Numbered from the stretch's first letter, positions 41,032-51,407 are shown. The stretch: DNA of 64,000 bases from Acidovorax defluvii (GCA_003268905.1 QLTU01000001.1:301904-365903), one strand, 5' to 3'. The notes: generated from the sequence alone by a model not told the origin. Made by a program: numbers and translations.

Positions 41032-42222
41032 TCAGGCCGCCAGTCGGCCGATGGCCTGCTCGGCAACACTGCGCGCCTGGGCATCCAGGGCCAACAAGGC
41101 ATTGAGCGAATCGGGGTTCGAGGGAGAAACCGCCTCTAAAGTTGCAATATTGAGGTGGTGAATCTGATCAAACCGGATACGACGCTCTAGAAAGGCCGCC
41201 ACCGCCACCTCGTTGGCCGCATTCAGGACCGCTGTGGTCCCCTGCGGAGCCGCCAAGGCATCCCACGCCAGCTGCAATCCAGGAAACCTGTCGCGATGCC
41301 CATGGCTATCAATGGCCTCGAAAGTCATGGCCGAGAGTGCGTGAAAATTCAGCGCTGCTGCCCCTGACTCAACCCGCTCAGGCCACGCCAGACCATAGGC
41401 GATGGGCACCCGCATGTCGGGGGTACCCAGCTGCGCCACCACCGAGGTGTCGCGGTACTGCACCATGGAGTGGATGATGCTTTGGGGGTGGATCACCACA
41501 TCCAGCTGCACCGGAGCCAGACCAAAGAGATAGCGCGCCTCAATCACCTCCAGCGCCTTGTTCATCATGGTCGCCGAATCCACCGAAATCTTGCGCCCCA
41601 TGTTCCAGTTGGGATGGGCACAGGCCTGCTCTGGCGTGACATCACGCAGCGAATCAGGCGTGCGGGTACGAAACGGCCCCCCCGATGCAGTCAGAATGAT
41701 TTTTTCTACCCGCTGCGTCCAGGTGGCCGGATCTTCGGGCAGGGACTGAAAGATGGCCGAATGCTCGCTGTCGATCGGCAGCAACGTGGCCGCCCCTTCG
41801 CGCACCGCGTCCAGAAACACGTCGCCTCCCACCACCAGCGCTTCCTTGTTGGCCAGCAAAAGACGCTTTCCTGCCCATGCCGCAGCGAGACAAGGCGCCA
41901 GCCCTACCGACCCGACAATGGCTGCCATGACCGTGTCCACATCGTCGTTGGATGCTATTATTTCAAGAGCATCTGACGATTGGAGGACGGTGGTTTTCAG
42001 CCCATTTGCCTTGATTTTTTCGGCCAGCAGGCGGGCATGGGGAGCGCTGGCCATCACCGCAAAGCGCGGACTGAATTGAGCGCACTGCGCCAGCATGAGA
42101 TCGACCTGGGTGGCGGCACTCAGGGCAAACACCTCAAAACGGTCGGGGTGGCGCGCCACCACGTCGAGTGTGCTGGTTCCAATCGAACCGGTAGAGCCCA
42201 GAACAGTGAGTCGTTGTTTCAT
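41032..42222 (-). CDS. dxr: 1-deoxy-D-xylulose-5-phosphate reductoisomerase
   Basis: Dxr makes methylerythritol phosphate, the committed step of the non-mevalonate isoprenoid pathway. The 396 residues open with the NADPH-binding loop LTVLGSTGSIGTSTLDVV. They include the metal ligands in LLPIDSEHSAIFQSL, ILTASGGPFR and NMGRKISVDSATMMNKALEVIEA. The ATG overlaps the cdsA stop as ATGA. A degenerate repeat copy (41952-41980) encodes SSDALEIIASND in a loop between the cofactor-domain elements. Confidence 0.96.
   Translation of the reverse strand: MKQRLTVLGSTGSIGTSTLDVVARHPDRFEVFALSAATQVDLMLAQCAQFSPRFAVMASAPHARLLAEKIKANGLKTTVLQSSDALEIIASNDDVDTVMAAIVGSVGLAPCLAAAWAGKRLLLANKEALVVGGDVFLDAVREGAATLLPIDSEHSAIFQSLPEDPATWTQRVEKIILTASGGPFRTRTPDSLRDVTPEQACAHPNWNMGRKISVDSATMMNKALEVIEARYLFGLAPVQLDVVIHPQSIIHSMVQYRDTSVVAQLGTPDMRVPIAYGLAWPERVESGAAALNFHALSAMTFEAIDSHGHRDRFPGLQLAWDALAAPQGTTAVLNAANEVAVAAFLERRIRFDQIHHLNIATLEAVSPSNPDSLNALLALDAQARSVAEQAIGRLAA
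41952..41980 (+). repeat. Interspersed short repeat, degenerate copy 6 (inside dxr)
   Basis: ATGCTATTATTTCAAGAGCA followed by TCTGACG resembles only the first hairpin half of the consensus. It is read in frame by dxr on the other strand. This copy could be chance. Confidence 0.3.
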
Positions 42223-43076
42223 AGAGGTGTTGTGAGGCGGGTCAGCATCAGGGCCAGTGGAAGCGTTGGCAACAAGGCATCCACCCGGTCCAGCACTCCG
42301 CCATGACCCGGCAGCAGGCCGCTGCTGTCTTTCACGCCTGCGCTGCGTTTGATGAGCGACTCCACCAGGTCACCCGCCACGCTCATGGCCACCATGAACA
42401 GAACCGAGATCACCAGCAGCCATCCACCCTGCTGTGCCAGACGGCTGTAGAAACTGGGCACAGCGGCTTGCCAGTGGGCATCTGCGGCTGTCCAGACAAA
42501 TGCCAGCACAACCACGCCCGCCAGCCCGCCCCACACACCTTCCCAGCTCTTGCCGGGACTGATGGAGGGCGCCAGCTTGTTCTTGGTGAACCGCAAGCCA
42601 AAGGCACGGCCCGCGAAATAGGCAAAAATGTCGGCCACCCACACAAGCACCAGCACAGACAACAGGAAATTGACACCAAGATGGCGCGCCTGCACCACGG
42701 CAAGCCAGGCAAGCCACAGCGCGAGCACTCCCGCCACCAGGCGCAACGCGGCAGGAATACGCGCCCAGCCCGGCACACCGGCATGCAGAAGCCATGCGGC
42801 GCCCAGCACCCACAGGCCGCCGCCAACAATCCACAGGGCGGTCAGCGGCTGGTCAATCCAGCCCAGCGCCCACGACGCTCCACACAGGGCGACGCAGGCT
42901 GCACCCACGGCGAGCGAACCGGCTTGGCCATATCCGCTCAGCCGCCCCCACTCCCACGCACCAGCCGCCATGAGCGCCAGCACTACCAACGTGAACGGCA
43001 CCGTGGATGGGTAGAAAAGCGCTGGCAGCAAAATGGCCAGCAGGACAAGAGCGGTGATGACACGCTGTAGAAGCAT
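42219..43076 (-). CDS. cdsA: Phosphatidate cytidylyltransferase
   Basis: CdsA makes CDP-diacylglycerol, the precursor of all phospholipids. The 285 residues have about seven membrane segments and the signature SAGVKDSSGLLPGHGGVLDRVDALLPTLPL near the C terminus, preceded by GRAFGLRFTKNKLAPSISPGKSWEG. It lies between uppS and dxr, overlapping the dxr start. Confidence 0.95.
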   Translation of the reverse strand: MLLQRVITALVLLAILLPALFYPSTVPFTLVVLALMAAGAWEWGRLSGYGQAGSLAVGAACVALCGASWALGWIDQPLTALWIVGGGLWVLGAAWLLHAGVPGWARIPAALRLVAGVLALWLAWLAVVQARHLGVNFLLSVLVLVWVADIFAYFAGRAFGLRFTKNKLAPSISPGKSWEGVWGGLAGVVVLAFVWTAADAHWQAAVPSFYSRLAQQGGWLLVISVLFMVAMSVAGDLVESLIKRSAGVKDSSGLLPGHGGVLDRVDALLPTLPLALMLTRLTTPL

Positions 43077-43085
43077 GGGGCCTTT

Positions 43086-43817
43086 TCAGCCGTGCACCGG
43101 GGCAGGATGCGCGGACAGGATTTGTTCGGATGTTTTGCCAAAACGGCGCTCGCGACCGTTGAAGGCGGCAATCGCCTCGTCCAGCGCCGACTCGTCGAAA
43201 TCCGGCCACAGCCGGTCGCTGAAAAACAACTCGGAGTATGCGGCCTGCCACAGCAGGAAGTTGCTGATCCGCATTTCGCCCCCGGTGCGGATCACCAGAT
43301 CCGGATCAAGCACATAGGCCAGGGCCATCGCGCCATTCAGACTGGCCTCGGTAATGGGCTCGCCGCGCGCCGCCAGCGATGCAGCCGCCTGGGCAATGTC
43401 CCAGCGGCCGCCATAGTTGAAGCACACATTGAGAACGAGGCGCGTGTTTTCCGCCGTGGCGGCCTCTGCCTGCGCCAAGCCGTCGCGCACTTTGGGCGAC
43501 AGGCCCGCGCGCTCACCTACGAAACAGACGCGGACACCGTCCTTTTTGAGCTGCGGCACTTCGCGGGCCAGCGCCATGGCCAGCAACTCCATGAGACCCG
43601 AGACCTCATCGACCGGACGATTCCAGTTTTCAGATGAAAAAGCAAAAACGGTCAACACCGCCACACCCCGCTGCACGCAGGCGCGTGCGCAGCGGCGCAG
43701 CGAATCAACCCCTTGTTTGTGGCCCGCCAGGCGCGGCAAAAACCGGCGCGTGGCCCAGCGGCCGTTGCCATCCATGACGATGGCGATGTGGTGTGGCACC
43801 ACCAGTGGTACAGACAT
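43086..43817 (-). CDS. uppS: Undecaprenyl diphosphate synthase
   Basis: UppS elongates farnesyl diphosphate to the C55 carrier used for peptidoglycan and O-antigen. The 243 residues begin MSVPLVVPHHIAIVMDGNGRWA with the catalytic aspartate near residue 16. They contain TVFAFSSENWNRP and the C-terminal DPDLVIRTGGEMRISNFLLWQAAYSELFF. It starts 30 bp after the frr stop. Confidence 0.96.
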   Translation of the reverse strand: MSVPLVVPHHIAIVMDGNGRWATRRFLPRLAGHKQGVDSLRRCARACVQRGVAVLTVFAFSSENWNRPVDEVSGLMELLAMALAREVPQLKKDGVRVCFVGERAGLSPKVRDGLAQAEAATAENTRLVLNVCFNYGGRWDIAQAAASLAARGEPITEASLNGAMALAYVLDPDLVIRTGGEMRISNFLLWQAAYSELFFSDRLWPDFDESALDEAIAAFNGRERRFGKTSEQILSAHPAPVHG

Positions 43818-43846
43818 GTAAAACGATGAGCGCCGTGAATCGGGGC

Positions 43847-44407
43847 TCAGACCGCCATGATTTCCTGTTCTTTGCCCGCCACCAGCGAATCGATCTCGGC
43901 GATGTGCTTGTCGGTGAACTTTTGCACCTCAGTTTCAGCGCGCTTTTGGTCGTCTTCGGACGCGAGCTTGTCCTTGACCAGCTTCTTGACGGATTCGTTG
44001 GCATCGCGGCGCAGGTTGCGCACCGCAATCTTGGCGCTTTCGCCTTCGTTGCGCGCCAGCTTGGTCATTTCCTTGCGGCGCTCTTCGCTCATGGGCGGCA
44101 TGGGCACGCGGATGAGGTCACCCATCGATGCGGGGTTCAGGCCCAGGTCGCTTTCGCGGATGGCTTTTTCAATCTTGGCGCCCATGCCCTTTTCCCAGGG
44201 CTGCACGCTGATGGTGCGCGAATCCAGCAGCGCCACGTTGGCGACCTGGCTCAACGGCACGAACGAGCCGTAGTATTCCACCTGCACGGTATCCAGCAGC
44301 GCCGGATTGGCACGACCCGTGCGAATTTTCTGCAGGTTGTTCTTGAACGCAGCGATAGACTGGTCCATCTTGGTTTCAGCGTTTTTCTTGATGTCGGCAA
44401 TCGTCAT
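43847..44407 (-). CDS. frr: Ribosome recycling factor
   Basis: The factor splits post-termination ribosomes with EF-G. The 186 residues start [39 protein letters not shown], the typical first helix, followed by the small domain ([31 protein letters not shown]). The long C-terminal helices end in GKEQEIMAV. It sits between pyrH and uppS. Confidence 0.97.
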   Translation of the reverse strand: MTIADIKKNAETKMDQSIAAFKNNLQKIRTGRANPALLDTVQVEYYGSFVPLSQVANVALLDSRTISVQPWEKGMGAKIEKAIRESDLGLNPASMGDLIRVPMPPMSEERRKEMTKLARNEGESAKIAVRNLRRDANESVKKLVKDKLASEDDQKRAETEVQKFTDKHIAEIDSLVAGKEQEIMAV

Positions 44408-44450
44408 TGTTTCTCCTCAGGGCAGGCAGGCGGCAGGTGGAACCTGGTGG

Positions 44451-45173
44451 TCAGGCATAAACCAGCGTGCCTTCGTCTTCACCCATAACAACCCGCTTCA
44501 GCGCTCCATGCTTGATGATGGAGAACACGCGCACGGGCAACCTTTGGTCACGGCACAACGCAAACGCCGTTGCATCCATGATGCCCAGGTTGCGCGACAT
44601 CGCCTCGTCAAAACTGAGTTTTGTGTAGCGCGTTGCCGTGGGATCCTTGTGCGGGTCGGCAGTATAAACGCCGTCAACCTTGGTGGCCTTGAGAACAACC
44701 TCTGCACCAATTTCTGCGCCGCGCAGGGCCGCTGCCGTGTCGGTGGTGAAGAACGGGTTGCCCGTTCCGGCCGCAAAAACGACAACCTTGCCCTCTTCGA
44801 GGTACTGCAAGGCCTTGGGGCGGACATAGGGCTCTACGACCTGCTCGATGGCAATGGCTGACATCACGCGGGCCACGAGGCCCTGCTTGTCCATGGCATC
44901 GGCCAGGGCCAGCGCATTCATCACGGTGGCCAGCATGCCCATGTAGTCGGCGGTAGCGCGGTCCATCCCGACCGAGCCGCCCGCGACTCCACGAAAAATA
45001 TTACCCCCACCAATCACCACGGCCACCTGGACGCCCAGGCGGGTCACTTCGGCAATTTCCTCCACCATGCGAACGATGGTGGCGCGGTTGATACCGAAAG
45101 CGTCATCCCCCATCAACGCCTCACCAGACAGCTTGAGCAGGATGCGCTTATGGGCTGGTGCAGCGTTGGACAT
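44451..45173 (-). CDS. pyrH: UMP kinase
   Basis: PyrH phosphorylates UMP to UDP. The 240 residues carry [14 protein letters not shown] at the start, [16 protein letters not shown] and [17 protein letters not shown], and end with [10 protein letters not shown]. This is the amino-acid-kinase fold of bacterial UMP kinases. It lies between tsf and frr. Confidence 0.97.
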   Translation of the reverse strand: MSNAAPAHKRILLKLSGEALMGDDAFGINRATIVRMVEEIAEVTRLGVQVAVVIGGGNIFRGVAGGSVGMDRATADYMGMLATVMNALALADAMDKQGLVARVMSAIAIEQVVEPYVRPKALQYLEEGKVVVFAAGTGNPFFTTDTAAALRGAEIGAEVVLKATKVDGVYTADPHKDPTATRYTKLSFDEAMSRNLGIMDATAFALCRDQRLPVRVFSIIKHGALKRVVMGEDEGTLVYA

Positions 45174-45223
45174 GGGAAGTTTCTCCAGTGATGAATAGGG
45201 GGCTTGGGGGGTTGCGGAAAAAA

Positions 45224-46153
45224 TCAGGCAGCGGCCTTGGCAGCGGCAACCTGTGCAGCCACTTCTGCGGCAAAGTCGTCCACCTTCTTCTCGATGCCTT
45301 CGCCAACCACATACAGGGTAAAGCCCTTGACGGTTGTGTTGGCAGCCTTGAGCATCTGTTCGACGGTCTGCTTGCCGTCCGCTGCTTTCACGAAAACCTG
45401 GTTGAACAGCGAGACTTCCTTGAGGTACTTCTGCACGCCGCCTTCGATGCGCTTGGCAACGATTTCGTCGGACTGCACGGGCTTGCCTTCGGCAGTGGCC
45501 TTGGCAGCGTCTTCTGCCGCCTTGGCAGCCGCCACCGAACGCTCTTTTTCGATCAGGTCGGCAGGCACGTCAGCGCTGGCCAGGGCCACAGGTTTCATGG
45601 CGGCAATGTGCATGGCCACGTCCTTGGCAGCCACTTCGTCGCCTTCGAACTCGACGACGACGCCGATGCGCGAGCCGTGCAGGTAAGAGGCCAGCTTGCT
45701 GCTGCCGCCAAAATACTTGAAGCGGCGGAAAGACATGTTTTCGCCGATCTTGCCGATCAGACCCTTGCGAACGTCTTCCAGCGTGGGGCCAAAGCTGTCC
45801 TGGCTGTAAGGCAGAGCGCCCAGGGCAGCCACGTCGGCAGGGTTGTGCTTGGCCACGAGTTCGGCAGCCGCCTTGGCCAGAGCCATGAAGCTGTCGTTCT
45901 TGCTAACGAAGTCGGTTTCGCTGTTGACTTCCACCAAGGCACCCTTGGCGCCGTCGATATAACTCGCCACCACGCCTTCGGCAGTGATGCGCGATGCGGC
46001 CTTGCCGGCCTTGGTGCCGAGCTTGACGCGCAGCAGTTCTTCCGCCTTGGCCATGTCGCCATCGGCTTCTGTCAGTGCCTTCTTGCATTCCATCATGGGA
46101 GCGTCGGTCTTGCCACGCAGTTCGGCAACCATGCTTGCGGTAATTGCAGCCAT
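45224..46153 (-). CDS. tsf: Translation elongation factor Ts
   Basis: EF-Ts exchanges GDP for GTP on EF-Tu. The 309 residues start [34 protein letters not shown], the N-terminal EF-Tu-binding module, followed by the core with [22 protein letters not shown]. It is second in the rpsB-tsf-pyrH-frr order; an intergenic terminator-like hairpin separates it from rpsB. Confidence 0.97.
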   Translation of the reverse strand: MAAITASMVAELRGKTDAPMMECKKALTEADGDMAKAEELLRVKLGTKAGKAASRITAEGVVASYIDGAKGALVEVNSETDFVSKNDSFMALAKAAAELVAKHNPADVAALGALPYSQDSFGPTLEDVRKGLIGKIGENMSFRRFKYFGGSSKLASYLHGSRIGVVVEFEGDEVAAKDVAMHIAAMKPVALASADVPADLIEKERSVAAAKAAEDAAKATAEGKPVQSDEIVAKRIEGGVQKYLKEVSLFNQVFVKAADGKQTVEQMLKAANTTVKGFTLYVVGEGIEKKVDDFAAEVAAQVAAAKAAA

Positions 46154-46197
46154 CTTTATTCCTTCAGTGTTCAGTTCAGTCAGTTCAGATTCGGGCT

Positions 46198-46227
46198 AAA
46201 AAAAAGGGGGCTCACCAGGGGCCCCGC
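46198..46227 (-). terminator. Terminator/attenuator between rpsB and tsf
   Basis: On the minus strand GGGGC and GCCCC form a short stem, followed by eight T residues. It lies about 33 bp after the rpsB stop. Partial termination would give more S2 than EF-Ts transcript. Confidence 0.6.
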
Positions 46228-46259
46228 TTTTATTCGCGATACATCGCGCAGCCGGGACT

Positions 46260-47012
46260 TCAGGCAGCGGACTCTTGCACTTCCACAAATTCGTCGCTAC
46301 CTTCAGGAGCAACCGCCTTGACCACTTCGTTCACGGCGTTCGCACGGCCTTCGATGATCGCATCCGCGATGCCACGGGCGTACAGCGTCACGGCCTTGGC
46401 CGAGTCGTCGTTACCGGGGATCACGTAGTCGATGCCTTCGGGCGAGTGGTTGGTATCAACCACGCCAATCAGCGGGATACCCAGCTTCTTGGCTTCGGCC
46501 ACGGCAATCTTGTGGAAACCCACGTCGATGACGAAGATGGCATCGGGCAGGGCAGCCATGTCCTGGATGCCGCCGATGTCTTTTTCAAGCTTGGCGATCT
46601 CGCGGCTGAAGGTCAGCTGCTCTTTCTTGCTCAGGCTATCGAGGCCGGTTTCCAGTTGAGCCTTCATTTCCTTCAGACGCTTGATCGAGGTCTTGACGGT
46701 CTTGAAGTTGGTCAGCATGCCGCCCAGCCAGCGCTGGTCAACGAAAGGCACACCAGCGCGCAGGGCTTCGGTGGACAGGATTTCACGGGCTTGGCGCTTC
46801 GTACCAACCATCAAGATGGTGCCGCGGTTGGCAGCCAGTTGCTTGGCGAACTTTTGGGCTTCCTGGAACAGTGGCAGCGACTTTTCCAGGTTGATGATGT
46901 GAATCTTGTTGCGATGACCGAAGATGTAGGGGGCCATCTTGGGGTTCCAGAAGCGGGTCTGGTGACCAAAGTGGACACCGGCTTCCAGCATTTCGCGCAT
47001 GGTAACGGACAT
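46260..47012 (-). CDS. rpsB: 30S ribosomal protein S2
   Basis: S2 sits on the back of the 30S subunit. The start is the ATG at 47012 ([32 protein letters not shown]), the universal S2 N terminus; 250 residues. Other landmarks are [17 protein letters not shown] and [24 protein letters not shown]. The longer frame to 47156 runs through the untranslated leader. It heads the minus-strand translation and envelope block. Confidence 0.97.
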   Translation of the reverse strand: MSVTMREMLEAGVHFGHQTRFWNPKMAPYIFGHRNKIHIINLEKSLPLFQEAQKFAKQLAANRGTILMVGTKRQAREILSTEALRAGVPFVDQRWLGGMLTNFKTVKTSIKRLKEMKAQLETGLDSLSKKEQLTFSREIAKLEKDIGGIQDMAALPDAIFVIDVGFHKIAVAEAKKLGIPLIGVVDTNHSPEGIDYVIPGNDDSAKAVTLYARGIADAIIEGRANAVNEVVKAVAPEGSDEFVEVQESAA

Positions 47013-47184
47013 AAAAATACTCCAAAGGTTGGGTCTAAAATCCAGCCCCAATACTTGCGCCGCCGTGATTTGCACGAAGACGCAACACCTTGACAGGGCT
47101 GGTTTGCGATTGGTTTTGCCGCCTTTGCCGCGCATACACCACCTAAGGCATTGCACGCGCCGCTACTCTCAGCAAAACTCAAAG

Positions 47185-47193
47185 ATTCTAGCA
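47185..47193 (-). promoter_or_regulatory. Extended -10 promoter of rpsB
   Basis: On the minus strand TGCTAGAAT combines an extended TG with TAGAAT (5 of 6). No good -35 is seen. It predicts a leader of about 165 nt before rpsB, long enough to hold an S2 autoregulatory structure. It lies only 6 bp from the divergent amidase start codon. Confidence 0.5.
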
Positions 47194-47198
47194 CAGCC

Positions 47199-48542
47199 AT
47201 GCTTATTGACCTGATCACCACCCGCCAACGCCTGCAGGAAGGCACCAGCACCGCCCCCGCCGAACTCGCGCAGTGCCTTGAGGTGGCGCAATCGGCCGCC
47301 TGCGACCACGCCTTTGCGCGCCTTTTGCCCGAAGCGGCACGCACCACGGTGGTGCAAAGCGATTCCTCCCGACTGCCACTGGCCGGGCTGGCGGTATCGG
47401 TCAAGGACTTGTTTGACATCGCAGGTGAGCCCACAGCCGCCGGCTCCACGGCACTGTCCGACGCCGCGTCGGCGCTGCAGGACTGCCCCGCAGTCGCCCG
47501 CCTGCGGTCGGCCGGGGGCACGGTCATCGGCCGCACGAACATGGTGGAGTTTGCGTTCTCGGGGGTGGGTGTGAACCCGCACTTTGGCACGCCAGCGGCC
47601 TGGGATGGCCGCTTTGGCGCGCTACCGGGTGTGCCACGCATTCCCGGAGGTTCGTCGTCCGGGGCGGCCGTTTCGGTGGCCACCGGCGCAGCGTTTGTGG
47701 GGCTGGGCTCGGACACGGGCGGCTCCATCCGCATCCCCGCCGCGCTCAATGGCATTGTGGGGTTCAAGAACACCGCCCGCCTTGTTCCCACAACGGGCGC
47801 CATTCCGCTTTCCACCACACTGGACACGGCCTGCGCCATGACGCGCAGCGTGCGCGATGCCATCGTTGTGCACGAGGTGCTGGCCGCACGGCGCGTCACG
47901 CGCAGCCCCGCGCCTCTGCGCCTGTGGCGTCTGGCGGTGCCCTCCACCACCTTCCTCGACGAGTTGGATGCCCCCGTGGCCCGGGCGTTCCACCGCACGC
48001 TGGACACCTTGCGCCGTGCGGGCGCGCACATCGAGGAAATCGCCCTGCCCCTGACAGCAGAACTGGGGCCCATGCAGGCCAACGGTAGCGTGTCCGCAGC
48101 CGAAAGCCACGCCTGGCACCGCCCCCTGCTGGCCAAGCGCGCATCGCAATACGATCCGCGCGTGCGCAGCCGCATTGAGCGCGGCGCCACCATGTCGGCC
48201 TCTGATTACATTGACCTGCTGAACGCACGCCAGCACTGGATTGTCCGCATGGAGGCCGCACTGGCCCCCTACGACGCCCTGCTCTCGCCCACGGTGCCGC
48301 TGGTGGCGCCGCCCATCGCCGATGTGGCGCCCGGTGCCGAGCGCGACGCCGAGTTCTTTCGCATCAACGCCCTGCTGCTGCGCAACACCAGTGTGGTGAA
48401 CATGCTCGATGGCTGCGCCCTGTCGCTGCCCTGCCACATGGCCGGGGAACTCCCGGTCGGGCTGATGGTCTGGCACGGTGCCCTGCACGACGATGCAGTG
48501 CTGAACGTGGGCCTGCAGATTGAGCAGATACTACAAAAATAA
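47199..48542 (+). CDS. Amidase-signature family amidohydrolase
   Basis: The enzyme hydrolyses an amide bond with a Ser-cisSer-Lys triad. From the ATG at 47199 (MLIDLITTRQRLQEGT) it has 447 residues. The lysine is in LAVSVKDLFDIAGEP, the cis-serine in DTGGSIRIPA and the nucleophilic serine region in PGGSSSGAAVSVATG. It resembles AtzF- or GatA-like amidases, but no gatB or gatC is nearby, so a catabolic role is likelier. The substrate is unknown. The stop codon lies within a repeat copy that starts at 48530, so the last three codons (LQK) come from the repeat. Confidence 0.85.
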   Translation: MLIDLITTRQRLQEGTSTAPAELAQCLEVAQSAACDHAFARLLPEAARTTVVQSDSSRLPLAGLAVSVKDLFDIAGEPTAAGSTALSDAASALQDCPAVARLRSAGGTVIGRTNMVEFAFSGVGVNPHFGTPAAWDGRFGALPGVPRIPGGSSSGAAVSVATGAAFVGLGSDTGGSIRIPAALNGIVGFKNTARLVPTTGAIPLSTTLDTACAMTRSVRDAIVVHEVLAARRVTRSPAPLRLWRLAVPSTTFLDELDAPVARAFHRTLDTLRRAGAHIEEIALPLTAELGPMQANGSVSAAESHAWHRPLLAKRASQYDPRVRSRIERGATMSASDYIDLLNARQHWIVRMEAALAPYDALLSPTVPLVAPPIADVAPGAERDAEFFRINALLLRNTSVVNMLDGCALSLPCHMAGELPVGLMVWHGALHDDAVLNVGLQIEQILQK

Positions 48543-48584
48543 TAGCTGCCAGCGCTTTACCATCAAGCGCTAGAGCCCTAAAAC
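48530..48584 (+). repeat. Interspersed short repeat, copy 7 (amidase 3' end and spacer)
   Basis: The copy reads ACTACAAAAATAATAGCTGC, CAGCGCTTTACCATCAAGCG, CTAGAGCCCTAAAA. Its second hairpin (AGCGCTT...AAGCGCT) is perfect. It spans the amidase stop codon and ends 11 bp before the DadA-like gene. Confidence 0.8.
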
Positions 48585-48594
48585 ATTCAAACTC

Positions 48595-49833
48595 ATGAAA
48601 ATTGCCATCGTGGGCGCCGGCATTGTCGGCGTGTCCACCGCATACGAGCTGGCCCGCGACGGCCACGAGGTCACCGTCTTTGAGCAACGCAACGCCGCAG
48701 CCGAGGAAGCCAGTTTTGCCAACGCCGGCCTGCTATCGCCGCACCTGCTCACCCCCTGGGCCGCACCCGGCCTTGGCAACCCCCTCAAGCTCATGGGGCG
48801 GCGCGCCACGCTTCGGCTGACCCAAGGCGTGCGGGGGGCCGACCTGGCATGGCTGTGGCGCTGGCAGCGTGCAGCGCGGCGCGGCGCGCAGGCGGCGCAA
48901 CTGTCGGCGCTCGAGGGACTGGCCCGCTACAGCCAGCAACGCCTGCAGCAGATCGCCGCTGAGCACGAGCTTGACTTTGAAAACAGCCAGGGGCGACTCG
49001 TCCTGCTGCGCACTGCGCAGGAGCAGGCCCGGTGGCAACCTGCCCTGCAGGTCTTGCGCGATGCCGGAATTGCGCTGCGCGAGATCGATGCCTCAGCCGC
49101 GCGCCAGATCGAACCCGGGCTATCCCCCGAAGCCCCGCTCGCAGGCGCCCTGCACCTGCCCGACGCCATGGCCGGCAACTGCCGGCTGTTCGCACAACTG
49201 CTGCGCCAGGGCACGCAGGCCTCCGGCGCGCAGTTTGCGCTGGGCACCCGCGTGGCAAGGCTGACATCCCAGCCCATGGGAGTGCAGGTGCACGGTGAAA
49301 GCGGCGCACGGCCCTTTGACGCCGTGGTGCTGTGTGCCGGCATGGCCTCGGCCGCCCTGCTGCGTCCACTGGGCTTGCGCCTGCCCATGGTGGCGGTGCA
49401 TGGATATTCCGTCAGCGCACCGCTGCGCGAGGCGCTGCATGCGCCCGTGGCCAGCGTGGTGGACAGCCTGCACCAGATCACCATCACCCGCCTGGGCCAG
49501 CGCGTGCGCATTACCGGCGGGGCCGAGCTGGGCGGGCAAGATGCCCCCCACCACGCACCCACGCTGCAGCAGCTCTATCTGGGCATGAACGAATGGTTCC
49601 CGGGCGGTGCCCTGCTGTCTTCGGGGCTGCAGGTGTGGCGCGGCGCACGCCCCACGCTGCCCGATGGCGCGCCCGTGGTGGGCGCCAGCGGCGTTCCAGG
49701 CCTGTGGCTCAACACCGGGCACGGTGCGGGCGGATGGGCACTGGCCAGCGGCAGCGCCCGCGCCGTGGCCGACCTGATCGCCCAGCGCAGCCCCGATGTC
49801 AGCCTGGATGGGCTGGGGATCCAGCGCTTCTGA
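48595..49833 (+). CDS. dadA: FAD-dependent D-amino-acid dehydrogenase, DadA-like
   Basis: The protein oxidises an amine, most likely a D-amino acid, passing electrons to the respiratory chain. The 412 residues begin with the FAD dinucleotide loop MKIAIVGAGIVGVSTAYELARDGHEVTVFEQ, then EASFANAGLLSPHLLTPWAAPG, which is typical of DadA. The C-terminal region GLWLNTGHGAGGWALASGSARAVADLI closes the FAD site. It lies 53 bp after the amidase and may be co-transcribed with it. DadA is the best family name; the substrate is inferred. Confidence 0.82.
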   Translation: MKIAIVGAGIVGVSTAYELARDGHEVTVFEQRNAAAEEASFANAGLLSPHLLTPWAAPGLGNPLKLMGRRATLRLTQGVRGADLAWLWRWQRAARRGAQAAQLSALEGLARYSQQRLQQIAAEHELDFENSQGRLVLLRTAQEQARWQPALQVLRDAGIALREIDASAARQIEPGLSPEAPLAGALHLPDAMAGNCRLFAQLLRQGTQASGAQFALGTRVARLTSQPMGVQVHGESGARPFDAVVLCAGMASAALLRPLGLRLPMVAVHGYSVSAPLREALHAPVASVVDSLHQITITRLGQRVRITGGAELGGQDAPHHAPTLQQLYLGMNEWFPGGALLSSGLQVWRGARPTLPDGAPVVGASGVPGLWLNTGHGAGGWALASGSARAVADLIAQRSPDVSLDGLGIQRF

Positions 49834-49841
49834 CCCGCCAC

Positions 49842-49868
49842 AAAAAAAAGGGCTTGTGGCCCTTTTTT
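49842..49868. terminator. Bidirectional terminator between the dadA-like gene and mmsA
   Basis: AAAAAAAAGGGC and GGCCCTTTTTT form an A/T-flanked GC stem that works on both strands, exactly between two convergent genes. Confidence 0.85.
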
Positions 49869-49886
49869 CGCACAGACAGAGTCGCC

Positions 49887-51407
49887 TTACTTCGCCGTCG
49901 GCATCACGAATTCGGCCCCCTTGGGCGTACTCTCGGGCCAGCGCTGCATGATGCTTTTTTGCTTGGTATAGAAACGCACGCCTTCTTCGCCATAGGCGTG
50001 CATGTCGCCAAACAGGCTGCGCTTCCAGCCACCAAAGCCGTGCCAGGCCATGGGCACGGGAATCGGCACGTTGATGCCGACCATGCCCGCCTGAATGCGG
50101 CGACCGAACTCCCGGGCCACATTGCCGTCGCGCGTAAAGCAGGCCACGCCGTTGCCGAACTCATGGTCGTTGACCAGCTGCACGGCCTCGCCAAAATCCT
50201 TGGCGCGCACCACCGCCAGCACGGGGCCGAAAATCTCTTCCTTGTAGATGCGCATGGCGGGCGTGACATGGTCAAACAACGTGCCCCCCAGCCAGAAACC
50301 GCCTTCGCAGCCTTCGCCCGCCTGCTTGCCGTCAAAGCCACGGCCATCCACCAGCAGCTGTGCGCCCTCTTTCACGCCCAGGTCGATGTAGCCCGAGATG
50401 CGCTCGTGGGCGGCACGGGTGACGATGGGGCCCATCTCGGCCGCCAGGTTGGTGCCATTGAGCACCTTGAGCGCCTTGGTGCGCTCGATGAGCTTGGGCA
50501 CCAGCTTGTCGGCGGCATCCCCCACCAGCACGGCCACGCTGATGGCCATGCAGCGCTCACCGGCCGAGCCGTAGCCCGCGCCGATGAGGGCGTCCACGGC
50601 CTGATCGATGTCGGCATCGGGCATGACAATCATGTGGTTCTTGGCGCCCCCCAGGGCCTGCACGCGCTTGCCGTGGCGGGCACCGGTTTCATAAATGTAG
50701 TTCGCAATAGGGGTCGAACCCACAAAGCTCACCGCCTTCACGTCGGGGTGCTCGATAAGCGCATCCACCGCCTCCTTGTCGCCCTGCACCACGTTGAACA
50801 CACCGTCGGGCAGCCCTGCCTGCTTGAACAGGTCGGCCATCAGCAGCGAGGCCGTGGGATCGGTGGGGCTGGGCTTGAGCACGAAGGTGTTGCCCGCAGC
50901 GATGGCCACCGGAAACATCCACATCGGCACCATCACCGGGAAGTTGAACGGCGTGATGCCCGCCACCACGCCCAGGGGCTGGCGCAGCGTCCAGTTGTCG
51001 ATGCCCGTGCTCACTTGGTCGGTGAAGTCGCCCTTGAGCAGCTGCGGAATGCCGCAGGCAAATTCGATGATGTCGATGCCGCGCGCCACCTCGCCCTGCG
51101 CATCGGTGAACACCTTGCCATGCTCGGCCGTGATGGCATGGGCCAGCGCGTCCTTGTGCTGGTTGACCAGCTCCAGAAACCTGAACAGCACGCGCGCGCG
51201 GCGGATCGGTGGCGTGTCGGCCCAGGCCGGAAAAGCAGCCTGCGCCGCAGCCACGGCCGCATCCACATCGCCGCGGTTGGCCAGCGCCACGCGGCCCGTC
51301 ACCGCGCCTGTGGCGGGATTGGTCACCTCCTGGCTGCGGGTGCTGGTGCCGGCGGCGCGCTGGCCCTGGATGTAGTGGCCAATGGTCGGCTCGGTGGCTG
51401 TGGTCAT
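49887..51407 (-). CDS. mmsA: Methylmalonate-semialdehyde dehydrogenase (CoA-acylating)
   Basis: MmsA converts methylmalonate or malonate semialdehyde to propionyl- or acetyl-CoA in valine and inositol breakdown. The 506 residues start [16 protein letters not shown]. They carry the aldehyde-dehydrogenase NAD site ([36 protein letters not shown]) and the catalytic cysteine in [34 protein letters not shown] near the C terminus is the family motif. A LysR regulator diverges 86-113 bp upstream and probably controls it. Confidence 0.92.
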   Translation of the reverse strand: MTTATEPTIGHYIQGQRAAGTSTRSQEVTNPATGAVTGRVALANRGDVDAAVAAAQAAFPAWADTPPIRRARVLFRFLELVNQHKDALAHAITAEHGKVFTDAQGEVARGIDIIEFACGIPQLLKGDFTDQVSTGIDNWTLRQPLGVVAGITPFNFPVMVPMWMFPVAIAAGNTFVLKPSPTDPTASLLMADLFKQAGLPDGVFNVVQGDKEAVDALIEHPDVKAVSFVGSTPIANYIYETGARHGKRVQALGGAKNHMIVMPDADIDQAVDALIGAGYGSAGERCMAISVAVLVGDAADKLVPKLIERTKALKVLNGTNLAAEMGPIVTRAAHERISGYIDLGVKEGAQLLVDGRGFDGKQAGEGCEGGFWLGGTLFDHVTPAMRIYKEEIFGPVLAVVRAKDFGEAVQLVNDHEFGNGVACFTRDGNVAREFGRRIQAGMVGINVPIPVPMAWHGFGGWKRSLFGDMHAYGEEGVRFYTKQKSIMQRWPESTPKGAEFVMPTAK

